This document shows, piece by piece, positions 23,601 through 34,752 of a stretch of DNA of 64,000 bases. How positions within the stretch are numbered: the first letter of the stretch is position 1; every line of letters starts with the position of its first letter. Below the pieces are notes generated by a model, which worked only from the letters and a program-made list of their open reading frames with translations, was not told where the DNA came from and ran no database searches. Location: the NCBI GenBank assembly GCA_963812415.1, contig CAWEVH010000043.1, positions 62,001 to 126,000 on the forward strand. Reading direction: 5' to 3'. A program made the translations under genes and the position numbers. This DNA is from JACVRW01 sp963812415. Lineage in GTDB: Bacteria; Actinomycetota; Thermoleophilia; Solirubrobacterales; Thermoleophilaceae.

Positions 23601-25265
23601 CTAGACCTCGACCACGACCGGGAGGATCATCGGGCGTCGCCTGAGACGCTTGTAGACGAACTCGGCCACATCGTCATGTAGATGGTCTTGGAGGAGGTCT
23701 ATCTCGCGGACCTCCTCCTCGGCCGAGCGCGCGAGCGAGTCGTCGACCGCCTCGCGCAGCTCCTCGACGAAGCGGTCGTCCTCCTCGATGAAGGGGACGC
23801 CGCGGAAGATCACCTCGGGCGGGGCCACCGAGCGGCCGTCCTGCTCGGAGATCGTGGCCACGACGATGAAGATGCCGTCGGCCGACAGCATGCGCCGGTC
23901 GCGCAGCGCCACGTCCTCGATGTCCCCCACGTCGACCCCGTCGACGAAGATCATCCCGGCCTGCTCGCGCGACCCGAAGCGCGCGCCGGATGAGTCGATC
24001 TCGAGCGGCAGGCCGTTCTCGCCCCGGAAGATCGCGTCCGGTGAGACGCCCACGGCCTCCGCGAGCTGGCTGTGCAGGCGCAGGCGGCGGTGGTCGCCGT
24101 GCACCGGCATCACGTACTCGGGCCGGGTCAGGTTGAGCATCAGCTTGAGCTCCTCGGCGTAGCCGTGACCGGACGCGTGCACCGGCACGTCGGCGGCGGT
24201 GATCACCCCGGCGCCGAGGCGGTAGATGCGGTCGATCGTCTCGTTCACGGCGCGCTCGTTCCCCGGGATCGGGGTGGCGGAGAAGATCACCGTGTCGCCG
24301 TCATGCAGCTCGACGTTCGGATGGTCGCCGTGCGCCATGCGCCGGAGCGCCGACAGCGGCTCGCCCTGGCTGCCGGTCGACACCACCACGAGCTTGTGAT
24401 CGGGGTAGTCCTCGATCTCCTTGGCTCCGACGAGGATGCCCTCGGGCATATCGATGTGCCCGAGCATGCGCCCGATGTTGGTGTTCTTGCGCATCGAGCG
24501 CCCGACCAGGGACACCTTGCGGCCGAGCTGCCCGGCCGCGTCCACCACCTGCTGCACGCGGTGGATGTTGGACGCGAAGCAGGTGACGACTATGCGCCCT
24601 TGGCAGCGGGCGAACACCTCGACCAGCCGCGGCCCCACGCTCGACTCGGACGGGGACATGCCGGGCCGGTCGGCGTTGGTCGAGTCCCCACACAGGAGCA
24701 GGAGCCCCTCCCGGCCGAGCTCGGCGAGCCGGGCCACGTCGGCGGGCACGCCGTCCACCGGCGTCTGGTCGAACTTGTAGTCGCCCGTCACGAGGATCGT
24801 GCCGAGGTCGCAGGTGAGCGCCACGCCGAACGCGTCCGGGATCGAGTGGGCCATCTTCACCATCTCGACCGAGAACGGGCCGGCGTCGAAGGTCTGCGCG
24901 GCGAGCACGTCCTCGATCGGCACGTCCTTCAGGCGATGCTCGTCGAGCTTCGAGCGCACCATGGCGGCCGTGAGCGGGCCCCCGTAGATCGGCGGCATCC
25001 GGCCCAGCTCGCGCAGCACGAACGGCAGGGCGCCCACGTGGTCCTCGTGAGCGTGGGTGAGCACGATCGCCTCGATGTCGTCCGCCCGCTCGCGCAGGTA
25101 GGTGAAGTCGGGCAGCACCAGGTCGATTCCGAGCTGGTCGGGCGCCGGGAACATGAGCCCGGCGTCGACCACCACGATGCGGTCGCCGTGCTCGAGGAGC
25201 ATCATGTTCTTGCCGATCTCGCCGAGCCCGCCGAGCGGCAGCACCCGCACTGTGGGTTTGGCCAT
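23601..25265 (-). CDS. rnj: Ribonuclease J
   Basis: 554-residue metallo-beta-lactamase/beta-CASP ribonuclease with 5' exonuclease and endonuclease activity. Zinc-site motif HAHEDHVGALPFVL, beta-CASP domain from about 210 (CFASNIHRVQQVVDAA, VSTGSQGEPLSALRRMA), metal ligand HASGHGYAEELK and VMPVHGD, then a C-terminal domain. The frame TVRVLPLGGLGEIGKN is typical. It follows dapA by 3 bases, the conserved actinobacterial pairing. Confidence 0.95.
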   Translation of the reverse strand: MAKPTVRVLPLGGLGEIGKNMMLLEHGDRIVVVDAGLMFPAPDQLGIDLVLPDFTYLRERADDIEAIVLTHAHEDHVGALPFVLRELGRMPPIYGGPLTAAMVRSKLDEHRLKDVPIEDVLAAQTFDAGPFSVEMVKMAHSIPDAFGVALTCDLGTILVTGDYKFDQTPVDGVPADVARLAELGREGLLLLCGDSTNADRPGMSPSESSVGPRLVEVFARCQGRIVVTCFASNIHRVQQVVDAAGQLGRKVSLVGRSMRKNTNIGRMLGHIDMPEGILVGAKEIEDYPDHKLVVVSTGSQGEPLSALRRMAHGDHPNVELHDGDTVIFSATPIPGNERAVNETIDRIYRLGAGVITAADVPVHASGHGYAEELKLMLNLTRPEYVMPVHGDHRRLRLHSQLAEAVGVSPDAIFRGENGLPLEIDSSGARFGSREQAGMIFVDGVDVGDIEDVALRDRRMLSADGIFIVVATISEQDGRSVAPPEVIFRGVPFIEEDDRFVEELREAVDDSLARSAEEEVREIDLLQDHLHDDVAEFVYKRLRRRPMILPVVVEV

Positions 25266-25268
25266 ATG

Positions 25269-26144
25269 TCAGACCGCGGCCAGCAGGTTGTGGCGCTCGA
25301 GCGCCTCGCGAATCGTGGACCTCTCGGCCTCGTCGGCCTCGACGAGGGGCAGCCTCAGGCCGCCCACGTCGTGCCCGGCCATCGCGAGCGCGGCCTTGAT
25401 CGGAATCGGGTTGGTGGTCACCGTCAGGGCGCCGTAGAGGTCGAGCAGCCCCTCCTGGATCTCGGCGCGGGCGTCGGGCTCGTCGATCATCCGCCTCATC
25501 TCGCGACCCACGAGGTGAGCCGCCACGAGGATCCCGCCGCTGCCGCCCATGTCGAGCACCTGGGCCAGCACCTCGTCGTTCCCCGCCAGCAGGTCCATCC
25601 CGTCGATCGGCGCCATGTCCTCGTAGCGCGCCTGCTTGACGGCGACGACGGTGTCGATCTGGGCCAGCTCCGCGAGCAGGTCGTTGGGGATGTCAACGAC
25701 CGTGCGGCCCGGGATGTTGTAGACGACGATCGGCAGGTCGGTGGCGGCCGCCACCGCCTCGAAGTGCGCCTTGATGCCGCGCCGGTTGGGCTTCACGTAG
25801 TAGGGCGTGACAACGAGCGCGGCGTCGACGCCGATGTCCGCCGCGCGCCGCGTGAGCTCGATCGTGTGGCGGGTGTCGTAGGTGCCGGTGCCGGCGATCA
25901 CCGGGGCGTCGCCCGACTCGGCCACCCCGAGCTCCCAGAGCCGGCACTTCTCGTCGTCGCTGAGCGTGGCGCCCTCGCCGGTGCTGCCGGCCAGCACGAG
26001 ACCGTCCGAGCCGTTCTCGAGAAGGTGGTGCATGAGCCGTGCGGCGGCGTCCTCGGCAAGCGCCCCGTCGGCGTCGAACGGGGTGACCATCGCCGTGAGG
26101 ATGCCGCCGAGGCGCATGTGATCGCGGGAGAAGCGCTCCGTCAC
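25269..26144 (-). CDS. dapA: 4-hydroxy-tetrahydrodipicolinate synthase DapA
   Basis: First committed step to diaminopimelate/lysine: condenses pyruvate with aspartate semialdehyde. TIM barrel with LVLAGSTGEGATLSDDEK (pyruvate-binding TGE), the catalytic Tyr in VVYNIPGRT and the Schiff-base Lys in VVAVKQARYED. GTG 26144 is preferred because it overlaps the upstream stop (GTGA); ATG 26117 (MRLGGILTAMVTPF) is the alternative. With dapB in the window, two lysine-pathway genes sit close to RNA-decay genes. Confidence 0.94.
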   Translation of the reverse strand: MTERFSRDHMRLGGILTAMVTPFDADGALAEDAAARLMHHLLENGSDGLVLAGSTGEGATLSDDEKCRLWELGVAESGDAPVIAGTGTYDTRHTIELTRRAADIGVDAALVVTPYYVKPNRRGIKAHFEAVAAATDLPIVVYNIPGRTVVDIPNDLLAELAQIDTVVAVKQARYEDMAPIDGMDLLAGNDEVLAQVLDMGGSGGILVAAHLVGREMRRMIDEPDARAEIQEGLLDLYGALTVTTNPIPIKAALAMAGHDVGGLRLPLVEADEAERSTIREALERHNLLAAV

Positions 26145-26488
26145 TGCTGGAGCGGCTTGAACGGGTCGGGGGTGGCGTTGGCGCCGCCGCTCGGGGGCGG
26201 CGGGGCGGGCTCGGCCGGCTCGGAGGCGGCGGGCTCGGCCGGAGCGTCGGCGGGCTCGCTCGGAGCGTCCGGGGCCGGCTCCGCCGGCGGCGGGGGCGGC
26301 GGCGGGGGTGGCGCGGCGGCCTCGGCCGGGGGCTCCTGCGGGATCGGACGGCCGTGCTGGTCGAACTGCTGGCCGCCACCCTGCTGCTGGTCGCCGGACC
26401 CCATGCCCTGGTTGAACTGTGTCTGCGCCTCGTCGAGCTTCTGCTGAGCCTGCTCGGCGAGCTTCTTGGCCTTGTCCATGAAGCCCAT
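26141..26488 (-). CDS. Small Pro/Ala/Glu-rich protein of unknown function
   Basis: 115 residues from ATG 26488, with a strong GGAGGAG site. An amphipathic N-terminus (MGFMDKAKKLAEQAQQKLDE) is followed by a Gln/Gly-rich stretch and then a long Pro/Ala/Glu tail ending DPFKPLQQ. No domain is recognised; similar short proteins are found in actinobacteria. Its stop overlaps the dapA start (GTGA), so it heads the dapA-rnj operon. It diverges from DUF3052 at 26603. Confidence 0.65.
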   Translation of the reverse strand: MGFMDKAKKLAEQAQQKLDEAQTQFNQGMGSGDQQQGGGQQFDQHGRPIPQEPPAEAAAPPPPPPPPPAEPAPDAPSEPADAPAEPAASEPAEPAPPPPSGGANATPDPFKPLQQ

Positions 26489-26602
26489 CGGGTCTCCTCC
26501 GGTCGCGTCGAGGCAGGGTACCGCGCAGGCCAGCGGAGGCGCGATTTCGCGCATCAGATCTAGCGAAACCTCCGCTGCAAATGGCAGAATTCGTCCACAC
26601 GG

Positions 26603-27028
26603 ATGGCGCAGGAACGCGATTACAGCCACCGCACGGTGGTGCAGAAGCTCGGACTGAAGCCCGACCAGCGCGTCGAGATCGCCGGCGACGTCGGCGCGGG
26701 GCTGCGGCGCGACGCCAAGGACGCGGTCGGGCGCGGCCTCGTGCGCTCCGGCAAGCTCGACGGCGCGATCGTGCTCGTCGAGTCGGAGGACGAGGGTCGC
26801 GAGGCGCTCGTGCGCTACCGGGCGCGCCTCCGCGACACCGGGTTCCTGTGGGTGATTACCCGTAAACGGGGACACGAGCACTACCTCAACCAGATGATGC
26901 TCGTTCCCCATGCCAAGCAGCTCGGCCTGATCGACAACAAGACCTGCTCGATCGACGACGAGCGCTCCGGCATCCGCTTCGTGGTGCCACGCGCACTGCG
27001 CCGCAACGGCAGCAAGAGCGCCGCCTGA
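26603..27028 (+). CDS. DUF3052 family protein
   Basis: 141 residues: MAQERDYSHRTVVQKLGLKP at the start, IVLVESEDEG in the middle, and GFLWVITRKRGHEHYLNQMM leading to the end. This matches the actinobacterial DUF3052 family, whose members look like degenerate methyltransferase-type folds of unknown role. The intergenic 26489-26602 must contain back-to-back promoters with the gene at 26488; I see no unambiguous boxes. Confidence 0.8.
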   Translation: MAQERDYSHRTVVQKLGLKPDQRVEIAGDVGAGLRRDAKDAVGRGLVRSGKLDGAIVLVESEDEGREALVRYRARLRDTGFLWVITRKRGHEHYLNQMMLVPHAKQLGLIDNKTCSIDDERSGIRFVVPRALRRNGSKSAA

Positions 27029-27092
27029 GCCTCAAGAAATCCCTGCTGAAACCCGATTAGAGAGGGAGGCCGGCTTTCCGGCCGCAGAGCCC

Positions 27093-29201
27093 ATGAGCAA
27101 CGAGTCCCTCTCCGCTCAGGACACCGCCGGCGACGTCCCGGTCGATCTTCGCTACCGCACGCTGATCGAGCAGATTCCCGCGGTCACGATCATCTGCGAG
27201 TTCAGCCCCGACGCGCCCTTCCTCTACGTGAGCCCCCAGATCGAGCAGATGCTCGGCTTCCCGGCGTCGGCCTGGCTGGCCGATCAGGACCTGTGGACGG
27301 CGCGCATGCATCCCGACGATCGCGAGCGTGTGCTCGCTGCGGAGGTCGAGAGCTTCCACTCGGGCACGGACTACGAGAACGAGTTCCGCATGATCGCCGC
27401 CGACGGGCGCGTCGTCTGGGTGTGGGAGCGGGACAACGTGATCCGTGACGAGGGCGGCCAGCCGATCTGCAGCCAGGGCGTGCTCATGGACATCACCCAG
27501 CTCCGCGGCACGCAGCGCGCGCTCTCCGAGAGCGAGGCGCGCGCACAGCGCTATCTCGACGTGGCGGCGACGATGATCGTCGTGCTGGACGAGCGCGGCG
27601 AGGTCAGCCTCGTGAACCGCCGCGCCTGCGAGGTGCTCGGCTACAGCGAGGACGAGCTCACCGGTTCGAGCTGGTTCGGGCTGGTCGTGCCGGCCCACGA
27701 GCGCGCCGCGGCGCGTGAGCTGTTCGGCGAGCTCCTGTCCGGCGACCTCGACGCCGCCGGCGAGTACGAGAACCACGTGGTCTCGAAGTCCGGCGAGCAG
27801 CGGCTGATCGCCTGGCACAACACGATCCTTCGCGACGAGCGCGGCCGCGTGACCGGCACGCTCAGCTCCGGCGAGGACGTCACCGAGCGCCACCGGGCTC
27901 AGGAGCGCGTCGCCTACCTCGCCTATCACGATCCGCTCACCGGGCTCCCGAACCGGGCCCGACTCGCTGAGCGGATCGCCGCCTCGGTCGGCCGCGCGCA
28001 GCATACGGGCGGGAGCGTCGGCCTCCTCTGCCTCGACATCGACGACTTCAAGCTCGTGAACGACAGCCTCGGTCACGTGGTCGGCGACGAGCTGCTCGCG
28101 GCCGTGGCCAAGCGGCTGGCGGCGACCGGCCGGCACGACGACATGCTCGCGCGCGCCGGCGGCGACGAGTTCTTCCTGCTGCTCGCGGACCTGCCCGCCG
28201 ACGCCGAGGAGCATGCCGAGGCCGCGGCCGTACGGGTGGCCTCGACGCTCGCGGAGCCGTTCTCGGTCGCGGGCGTCTCGCTGCACGTGAGCGCCAGCGT
28301 CGGCATCAGCCTCTATCCGCGCGACGCCGCCGACGAGGACGAGCTGCTGCGCCACGCCGACACGGCCATGTATCAGGCCAAGCGCGAGGGCCGCGCCGGG
28401 CACCGCCTCTACGTGCCGGAGAAGGACGATCCGCTCGAGCGCCTATCGCTCACCGCTCGCCTGCGTCGCTCGCTCGAGCGCCGCGAGCTGGTGCTCCACT
28501 ACCAGCCGATCTACGCGCTGAATGGCACGACTCGGCCGGTGGGCGTGGAGGCGCTGCTGCGCTGGCAGGACCCCGACCACGGGCTCATCTCCCCCGCGCT
28601 GTTCATCCCGGCGGCCGAGCACAGCGGGCTGATCGAGCCGATCGGCGCCTGGGTGGTGGACGAGCTGTGCCGCCAGGGCGCCGAGTGGGCCACGCTCGGC
28701 CTCACACCCCGGCTGAGCGTCAACGCCTCGCCGCGCGAGCTGCGGCGAGCCGAGTACCCGGACACGTTCGCGAGCGCGCTCTCACGGCACGGGATCGACC
28801 CGGAGCGCGTGGTGATCGAGGTCACCGAGTCGGCCGCGATGGACGAGGTGGCCGGCGCCGGGCTGATCGAGCGCCTGCACGGGCTGGGCGTCGGGCTCGC
28901 GATCGACGACTTCGGGGAAGGCTTCTCGTCGCTGAGCCGGCTGCGGCAGATGCCGGTCGAGCAGCTCAAGATCGACCGCTCGTTCATGCGCGAGGTGCCC
29001 CACAACGAGGAGGCGGCCGCGGTCGTGGGAGCGATCATCCGGCTCGCCGAGGCGCTCGGCCGCGAGGTCGTGGCCGAGGGCGTGGAGACCGAGGAGCAGC
29101 GCGAGTTCCTCGCCTCCGAGGGCTGCCCGCTCGCGCAGGGCTTCCACCTCTCCCGGCCACTGCCGGCCGACGAGGTGACCGCGCTGCTGCTGCGAAGCTA
29201 G
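27093..29201 (+). CDS. PAS-PAS-GGDEF-EAL c-di-GMP turnover protein
   Basis: 702 residues, no membrane helix. PAS domains about 20-145 and 150-270 are followed by a GGDEF domain with the intact signature RAGGDEFF and inhibitory site RHDD five residues before it. The EAL domain from about 450 has VEALLRWQDPDHG, the metal and catalytic pieces IEVTESAAM, AIDDFGEGFSSLSRL and KIDRSF, and ends with EGVETEEQ. Both synthesis and hydrolysis of c-di-GMP look possible. The leader has a GAGAGGGAGG run (27062-27069), followed by a 6-bp hairpin (27068-27083) that could mask it. The stop shares a CTAG with the convergent dapB stop. Confidence 0.92.
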   Translation: MSNESLSAQDTAGDVPVDLRYRTLIEQIPAVTIICEFSPDAPFLYVSPQIEQMLGFPASAWLADQDLWTARMHPDDRERVLAAEVESFHSGTDYENEFRMIAADGRVVWVWERDNVIRDEGGQPICSQGVLMDITQLRGTQRALSESEARAQRYLDVAATMIVVLDERGEVSLVNRRACEVLGYSEDELTGSSWFGLVVPAHERAAARELFGELLSGDLDAAGEYENHVVSKSGEQRLIAWHNTILRDERGRVTGTLSSGEDVTERHRAQERVAYLAYHDPLTGLPNRARLAERIAASVGRAQHTGGSVGLLCLDIDDFKLVNDSLGHVVGDELLAAVAKRLAATGRHDDMLARAGGDEFFLLLADLPADAEEHAEAAAVRVASTLAEPFSVAGVSLHVSASVGISLYPRDAADEDELLRHADTAMYQAKREGRAGHRLYVPEKDDPLERLSLTARLRRSLERRELVLHYQPIYALNGTTRPVGVEALLRWQDPDHGLISPALFIPAAEHSGLIEPIGAWVVDELCRQGAEWATLGLTPRLSVNASPRELRRAEYPDTFASALSRHGIDPERVVIEVTESAAMDEVAGAGLIERLHGLGVGLAIDDFGEGFSSLSRLRQMPVEQLKIDRSFMREVPHNEEAAAVVGAIIRLAEALGREVVAEGVETEEQREFLASEGCPLAQGFHLSRPLPADEVTALLLRS

Positions 29202-29857
29202 AGCAGCGCTTCCAGGCCGATCGTGGGCGAGCGCTCGAGCTCGCCGACCCTGCGCACCGCCAGCAGCACCCCGGGCATGAACGATTCGCGGTCGATCGAG
29301 TCGTGGCGGATCGTGAGCGTCTGGCCGGGGCCGCCGAAAAGCACTTCCTGGTGGGCCACGAGGCCCGGCAGGCGCACCGAGTGGATCGGCTCGTGCACGT
29401 TGCCTCCGGCGGCGCGGACCAGCTCGGCAGTGCGGGCCGCCGTGCCCGACGGGGCGTCGAGCTTGCGGTCGTGGTGGAGCTCGACGATCTCGCACTGGGG
29501 CATGTGCTCCGCCGCCTGCTGCGCGAAGCGCATCATCAGCACCGCGCCGATCGCGAAGTTGGGCGCCACGAACAGGTTGGCGCTGCCGACGCCCTCGAGC
29601 TCCGAGAAGTCGGCGCCGGAGGTGCCCACGACGCAGTGCACGCCGGCTTCGACGCACTGGCGGGCGTTCTCGAGCGCGCTGTCCGGCGTCGAGAAGTCCA
29701 CCACCACGTCGGCGTCGCCGAGCACGTCCGTCAGGGCCGTCTCGAGCAGAGGGTCGGCGCGCCCGACGAGCGCCATGTCCTCGGCGCCCTCCACCGCGCG
29801 GCAGACCGTGGCTCCCATCCGCCCGGCCGCTCCCGACACGGCGACGTTGATGGTCAT
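29198..29857 (-). CDS. dapB: 4-hydroxy-tetrahydrodipicolinate reductase DapB
   Basis: NAD(P)H-dependent second enzyme of diaminopimelate synthesis, 219 residues from ATG 29857. Rossmann motif VAVSGAAGRMG, DVVVDFSTP, the signature EIVELHHDRKLDAPSGTA with the catalytic His and Lys, and a C-terminal dimerisation part. Slightly short compared with the usual 240-270. Start overlaps the M16 peptidase stop (ATGA). Confidence 0.94.
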   Translation of the reverse strand: MTINVAVSGAAGRMGATVCRAVEGAEDMALVGRADPLLETALTDVLGDADVVVDFSTPDSALENARQCVEAGVHCVVGTSGADFSELEGVGSANLFVAPNFAIGAVLMMRFAQQAAEHMPQCEIVELHHDRKLDAPSGTAARTAELVRAAGGNVHEPIHSVRLPGLVAHQEVLFGGPGQTLTIRHDSIDRESFMPGVLLAVRRVGELERSPTIGLEALL

Positions 29858-31128
29858 GCGGCGAGCGCCGGCGACACCGACTCGAGCGCGCCGCGGAAGA
29901 TGCTCTCGCTCGCCCCAACGCCGGCCGCCGAGAGACGGTCGACCGCCCACAGCTCGCGCGCCAGGGCGTTGACGCCGTCGAGCGTCACGGCGTCGAGCTC
30001 GGCCAGCAGCTCATCGAGGCTCAGCACCGGCAGCTCCATGAGCACCGAGCTGCCGAGCCGGTTCATGCGCGCGAGCGTGGACTCCATCGAGAGCACGGTG
30101 CGGCCCTTGACGTTCTCTCGGGCCCGCTCGAGCTCCTCGGCCGTGATCCCGTCCTCCACGAGCCTGCGCAGCTCCGAGCCGATCACCTCCATCGCGGCGC
30201 CCACGTTGTCGGGTCGCGTGCCGACGTAAAGCGCCACCTGGCCAGAGTCCGCGAAGTGGCTCGCGTAGGAGTAGACGGCGTACGCCAGTCCGCGCTTCTC
30301 GCGCACCTCCTGGAAGAGCCGCGACGAGGTTGAGCCACCGACGATCGTGTCGAGTACGCGCAGCGCGAAGCGACGGTCGTCGCCGCGCGGCAGGCCGGGA
30401 CCGCCGAGGCAGAGGTGGTACTGCTCGGTGTCCTTGGCGAAGAAGCGCAGGCCGGGGGCCGCGCCGTTCGGGCCGCCCGGCTTGGCGGGCACCGGAAGGG
30501 CGTCGCCCACCGCGCCGCCCACCAGCTCCACGATCCGCTCGTGCTCGAGGTTGCCGGCGGCGGCCACCACGATGTTGCCGGGCACGTAGCGGCCGTCGTG
30601 CCAGGCCGCGATGTCCGGCACGGGCACGGACGAGATCACGTCGGCGCGACCGATGATCGGCCGCCCGAGCGGGTGGTCGCCGAAGATGGCGCCGGCGAGC
30701 ACGTCGTGCACCTTGTCCTGCGGCTCGTCCTCGTACATCGCGATCTCTTCGATCACCACCTGGCGCTCGGAGTCGATGTCGGGGTAGGCCGGCCGCAGGA
30801 ACATGTCCTGGAGCACGTCGAAGGCGCGCTCGAGCTGCCCGTCGAGGAAGCGCGAGTAGACGGAGGTCGTCTCCTTGCCGGTGCCGGCGTTGACCTCCGC
30901 CCCCATCGCGTCGAACGTCTCGTCGATCTCGAGCGAGCTGAAGCGCTCGGTGCCCTTGAACAGCAGGTGCTCGAGGAAGTGCGAGAGCCCGGCCTGCTCG
31001 TTGCCCTCGTCGCGCGAGCCGGTCCTGACCCAGAACCCGAGCGCTATCGAGCGGACCGAGGGCATCGCCTCGGTCACGACTCGGACGCCCGAGTCCAGGG
31101 TCGTCAGCTGGGCCGGCTCGCTGCTCAA
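29854..31128 (-). CDS. M16-family zinc metallopeptidase (PepR/YmxG-like)
   Basis: 424 residues from TTG 31128, ten bases past the pnp stop; GTG codons further in are alternatives. The inverted zinc motif is GLSHFLEHLLFKGT (HxxEH), with the distal Glu in VIEEIAMYEDEP. A second, inactive M16 half contains TIVGGSTSSRLFQEVREKRG. The family is the processing-peptidase type, and the gene lies between pnp and dapB in many Gram-positive bacteria. The upstream in-frame ATG at 31254 would translate antisense-like repeats of the pnp tail and is rejected. Confidence 0.88.
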   Translation of the reverse strand: MSSEPAQLTTLDSGVRVVTEAMPSVRSIALGFWVRTGSRDEGNEQAGLSHFLEHLLFKGTERFSSLEIDETFDAMGAEVNAGTGKETTSVYSRFLDGQLERAFDVLQDMFLRPAYPDIDSERQVVIEEIAMYEDEPQDKVHDVLAGAIFGDHPLGRPIIGRADVISSVPVPDIAAWHDGRYVPGNIVVAAAGNLEHERIVELVGGAVGDALPVPAKPGGPNGAAPGLRFFAKDTEQYHLCLGGPGLPRGDDRRFALRVLDTIVGGSTSSRLFQEVREKRGLAYAVYSYASHFADSGQVALYVGTRPDNVGAAMEVIGSELRRLVEDGITAEELERARENVKGRTVLSMESTLARMNRLGSSVLMELPVLSLDELLAELDAVTLDGVNALARELWAVDRLSAAGVGASESIFRGALESVSPALAA

Positions 31129-31132
31129 CTGG

Positions 31133-33433
<2,301 letters not shown>

Positions 33434-33552
33434 CTGCGTCCTTTCAGCCGCCTCCGGTTGGCGGCGTGGCTTCTTAACGTCCGTTGGGAACGCAGAGGAG
33501 GCTAGCAACCGCCCCCGGCAGCGCCCCGGGCCGCGAAGGGCTCGATCGACGT

Positions 33553-34056
33553 TCAGCGCCGTGCACGCAGCGCGGCGTGAAACCCCGCGCCCGGGACGCC
33601 GGGGTGGGCCTCGCCGGCCAGGAACTGGGTCGGCGTGGTGGCCACGCCGGCCCGCACGCCGCTGCGAAAGTCGCGCTCGACTCGCTCCGCCACGCGCTCG
33701 GAGCGTCGCTCCCGCTCGAAGCGCTCGAGGTCGAGCCCGAGCGCCCGCGCGCGCTGCCAGAGATGGGGATCGTCCTGGTGTCCCTGGTCCTCGAGCAGCG
33801 AGTCGTGCATCTCCCAGAAGCGTCCCTGGAGCCCCGCGGCCTCCGCGGCGGCGGCCAGCACCCGGGCGCGTGGGTGCTTCGAGGTGACCGGGAAGTGGCG
33901 GAAGACGCGCGTGATCGGCAGCTCCTTCAGGATCAGGTGCGCCTTCGCGCAGTAGGGGCACTCGAGGTCCGCGTACTCGATCACCACGGGCCCGGCGCCG
34001 CGGACGTGGTCGTCCGCGCCCGGCTCAGGCGGGGGTGCGCTGGTCCAGTGCGTCAA
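33553..34056 (-). CDS. DsbA-like thiol:disulfide oxidoreductase
   Basis: 167 residues, thioredoxin fold with insertion: VVIEYADLECPYCAKAH (CPYC active site), an alpha-helical lid, then GVATTPTQFLAGEA with the cis-Pro. No signal peptide is seen, so it is probably cytosolic (FrnE/DsbA-type). The start shown is TTG 34056, overlapping the peroxiredoxin by 32 bases; the conserved part begins near PVVIEYA, so the true start could be further in. Confidence 0.78.
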   Translation of the reverse strand: MTHWTSAPPPEPGADDHVRGAGPVVIEYADLECPYCAKAHLILKELPITRVFRHFPVTSKHPRARVLAAAAEAAGLQGRFWEMHDSLLEDQGHQDDPHLWQRARALGLDLERFERERRSERVAERVERDFRSGVRAGVATTPTQFLAGEAHPGVPGAGFHAALRARR

Positions 34057-34486
34057 AGATGAGGTTCGCCCCCGGGATCTCGAGCGGCGGCGAGAGGTAG
34101 GCCCACTCGACGGTGCCGTCGGGACCGACGAGCACCAGCCCGCGGCCGGCCACGCCGTACTCCTCCGAGTAGAGCCCGTAGTCGCGCGCGACCTCGCCCT
34201 TCGGGTGGAAGTCGGCGAGCAGCGGGATCGTCACGTTCAGGTGGGCCTGGAAGGCCTTGTGGCAGAACGCCCCGTCGACCGAGATCCCGACCAGCGCCGC
34301 ACCGCGCTCCTCGAGCTGCGGCAGCACCTCCTGGTAGAGGTTGAGCTGGTTCGTGCAGACCGGGCTGAAGTCCGCCGGATAGAACACGAGGACGACACTG
34401 CGCCCGCGGAAGTCGGCCAGCGAGACCTGCTTGCCGTCCTGGTCTGGGAGCGTGAAGTCCGGCGCCGCAGAGCCGGGCTCGATCAT
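34025..34486 (-). CDS. Peroxiredoxin (AhpC/TSA family)
   Basis: 153 residues: GSAAPDFTLPDQDGK, then VLVFYPADFSPVCTNQL with the peroxidatic Cys in the PVCT motif, VGISVDGAFCHKAF with a second Cys, and LLADFHPKGEVARDYGLY. It reduces hydroperoxides using a thiol partner. Overlaps rpsO (ATGA) and the DsbA-like gene, so all three share a transcript. Confidence 0.9.
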   Translation of the reverse strand: MIEPGSAAPDFTLPDQDGKQVSLADFRGRSVVLVFYPADFSPVCTNQLNLYQEVLPQLEERGAALVGISVDGAFCHKAFQAHLNVTIPLLADFHPKGEVARDYGLYSEEYGVAGRGLVLVGPDGTVEWAYLSPPLEIPGANLIFDALDQRTPA

Positions 34487-34752
34487 CGGCGGAGGCCGAG
34501 CTCCTGGATCAGCGCGCGGTAGCGGTCGATGTCGGAGCCCTGGAGGTACTTGAGCAGCCGGCGGCGCTTGCCCACCAGCATCAGCAGTCCACGGCGCGAG
34601 TGGTGGTCCTTCCTGTGCTCGCGCAGGTGCTCGGTGAGCTCGTTGATCCGTGCGGTGAGCAGCGCGACCTGGACCTCGGTCGATCCGGTGTCGCCGTCGT
34701 CACGCCCATGTTTGGCGACGATCTCGCGCTTCTTCTCCGCTGTGAGGCTCAT
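34483..34752 (-). CDS. rpsO: 30S ribosomal protein S15
   Basis: 89 residues, the standard length: MSLTAEKKREIVAKHGRDDG, GSTEVQVALLTARINELTEH, HSRRGLLMLVGKRRRLLKYL. Binds the central domain of 16S rRNA. It overlaps ribF upstream (ATGA) and the peroxiredoxin downstream. In most relatives pnp follows directly; here two redox genes are inserted between rpsO and pnp. Confidence 0.97.
   Translation of the reverse strand: MSLTAEKKREIVAKHGRDDGDTGSTEVQVALLTARINELTEHLREHRKDHHSRRGLLMLVGKRRRLLKYLQGSDIDRYRALIQELGLRR

Noticed and set aside
24072..26447. Plus-strand 791-residue frame opposite rnj and dapA
   Set aside because: Reads His/Arg/Val-rich shadow sequence. Both genes on the other strand are certain.
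26489..26602. Named -10/-35 promoters for the divergent genes at 26488 and 26603
   Set aside because: The gap must contain promoters, but no hexamer pair stands out enough to report.
27029..27092. c-di-GMP riboswitch before the PAS-GGDEF-EAL gene
   Set aside because: Only a short hairpin and purine run are present; the conserved GEMM core is missing and the leader is too short.
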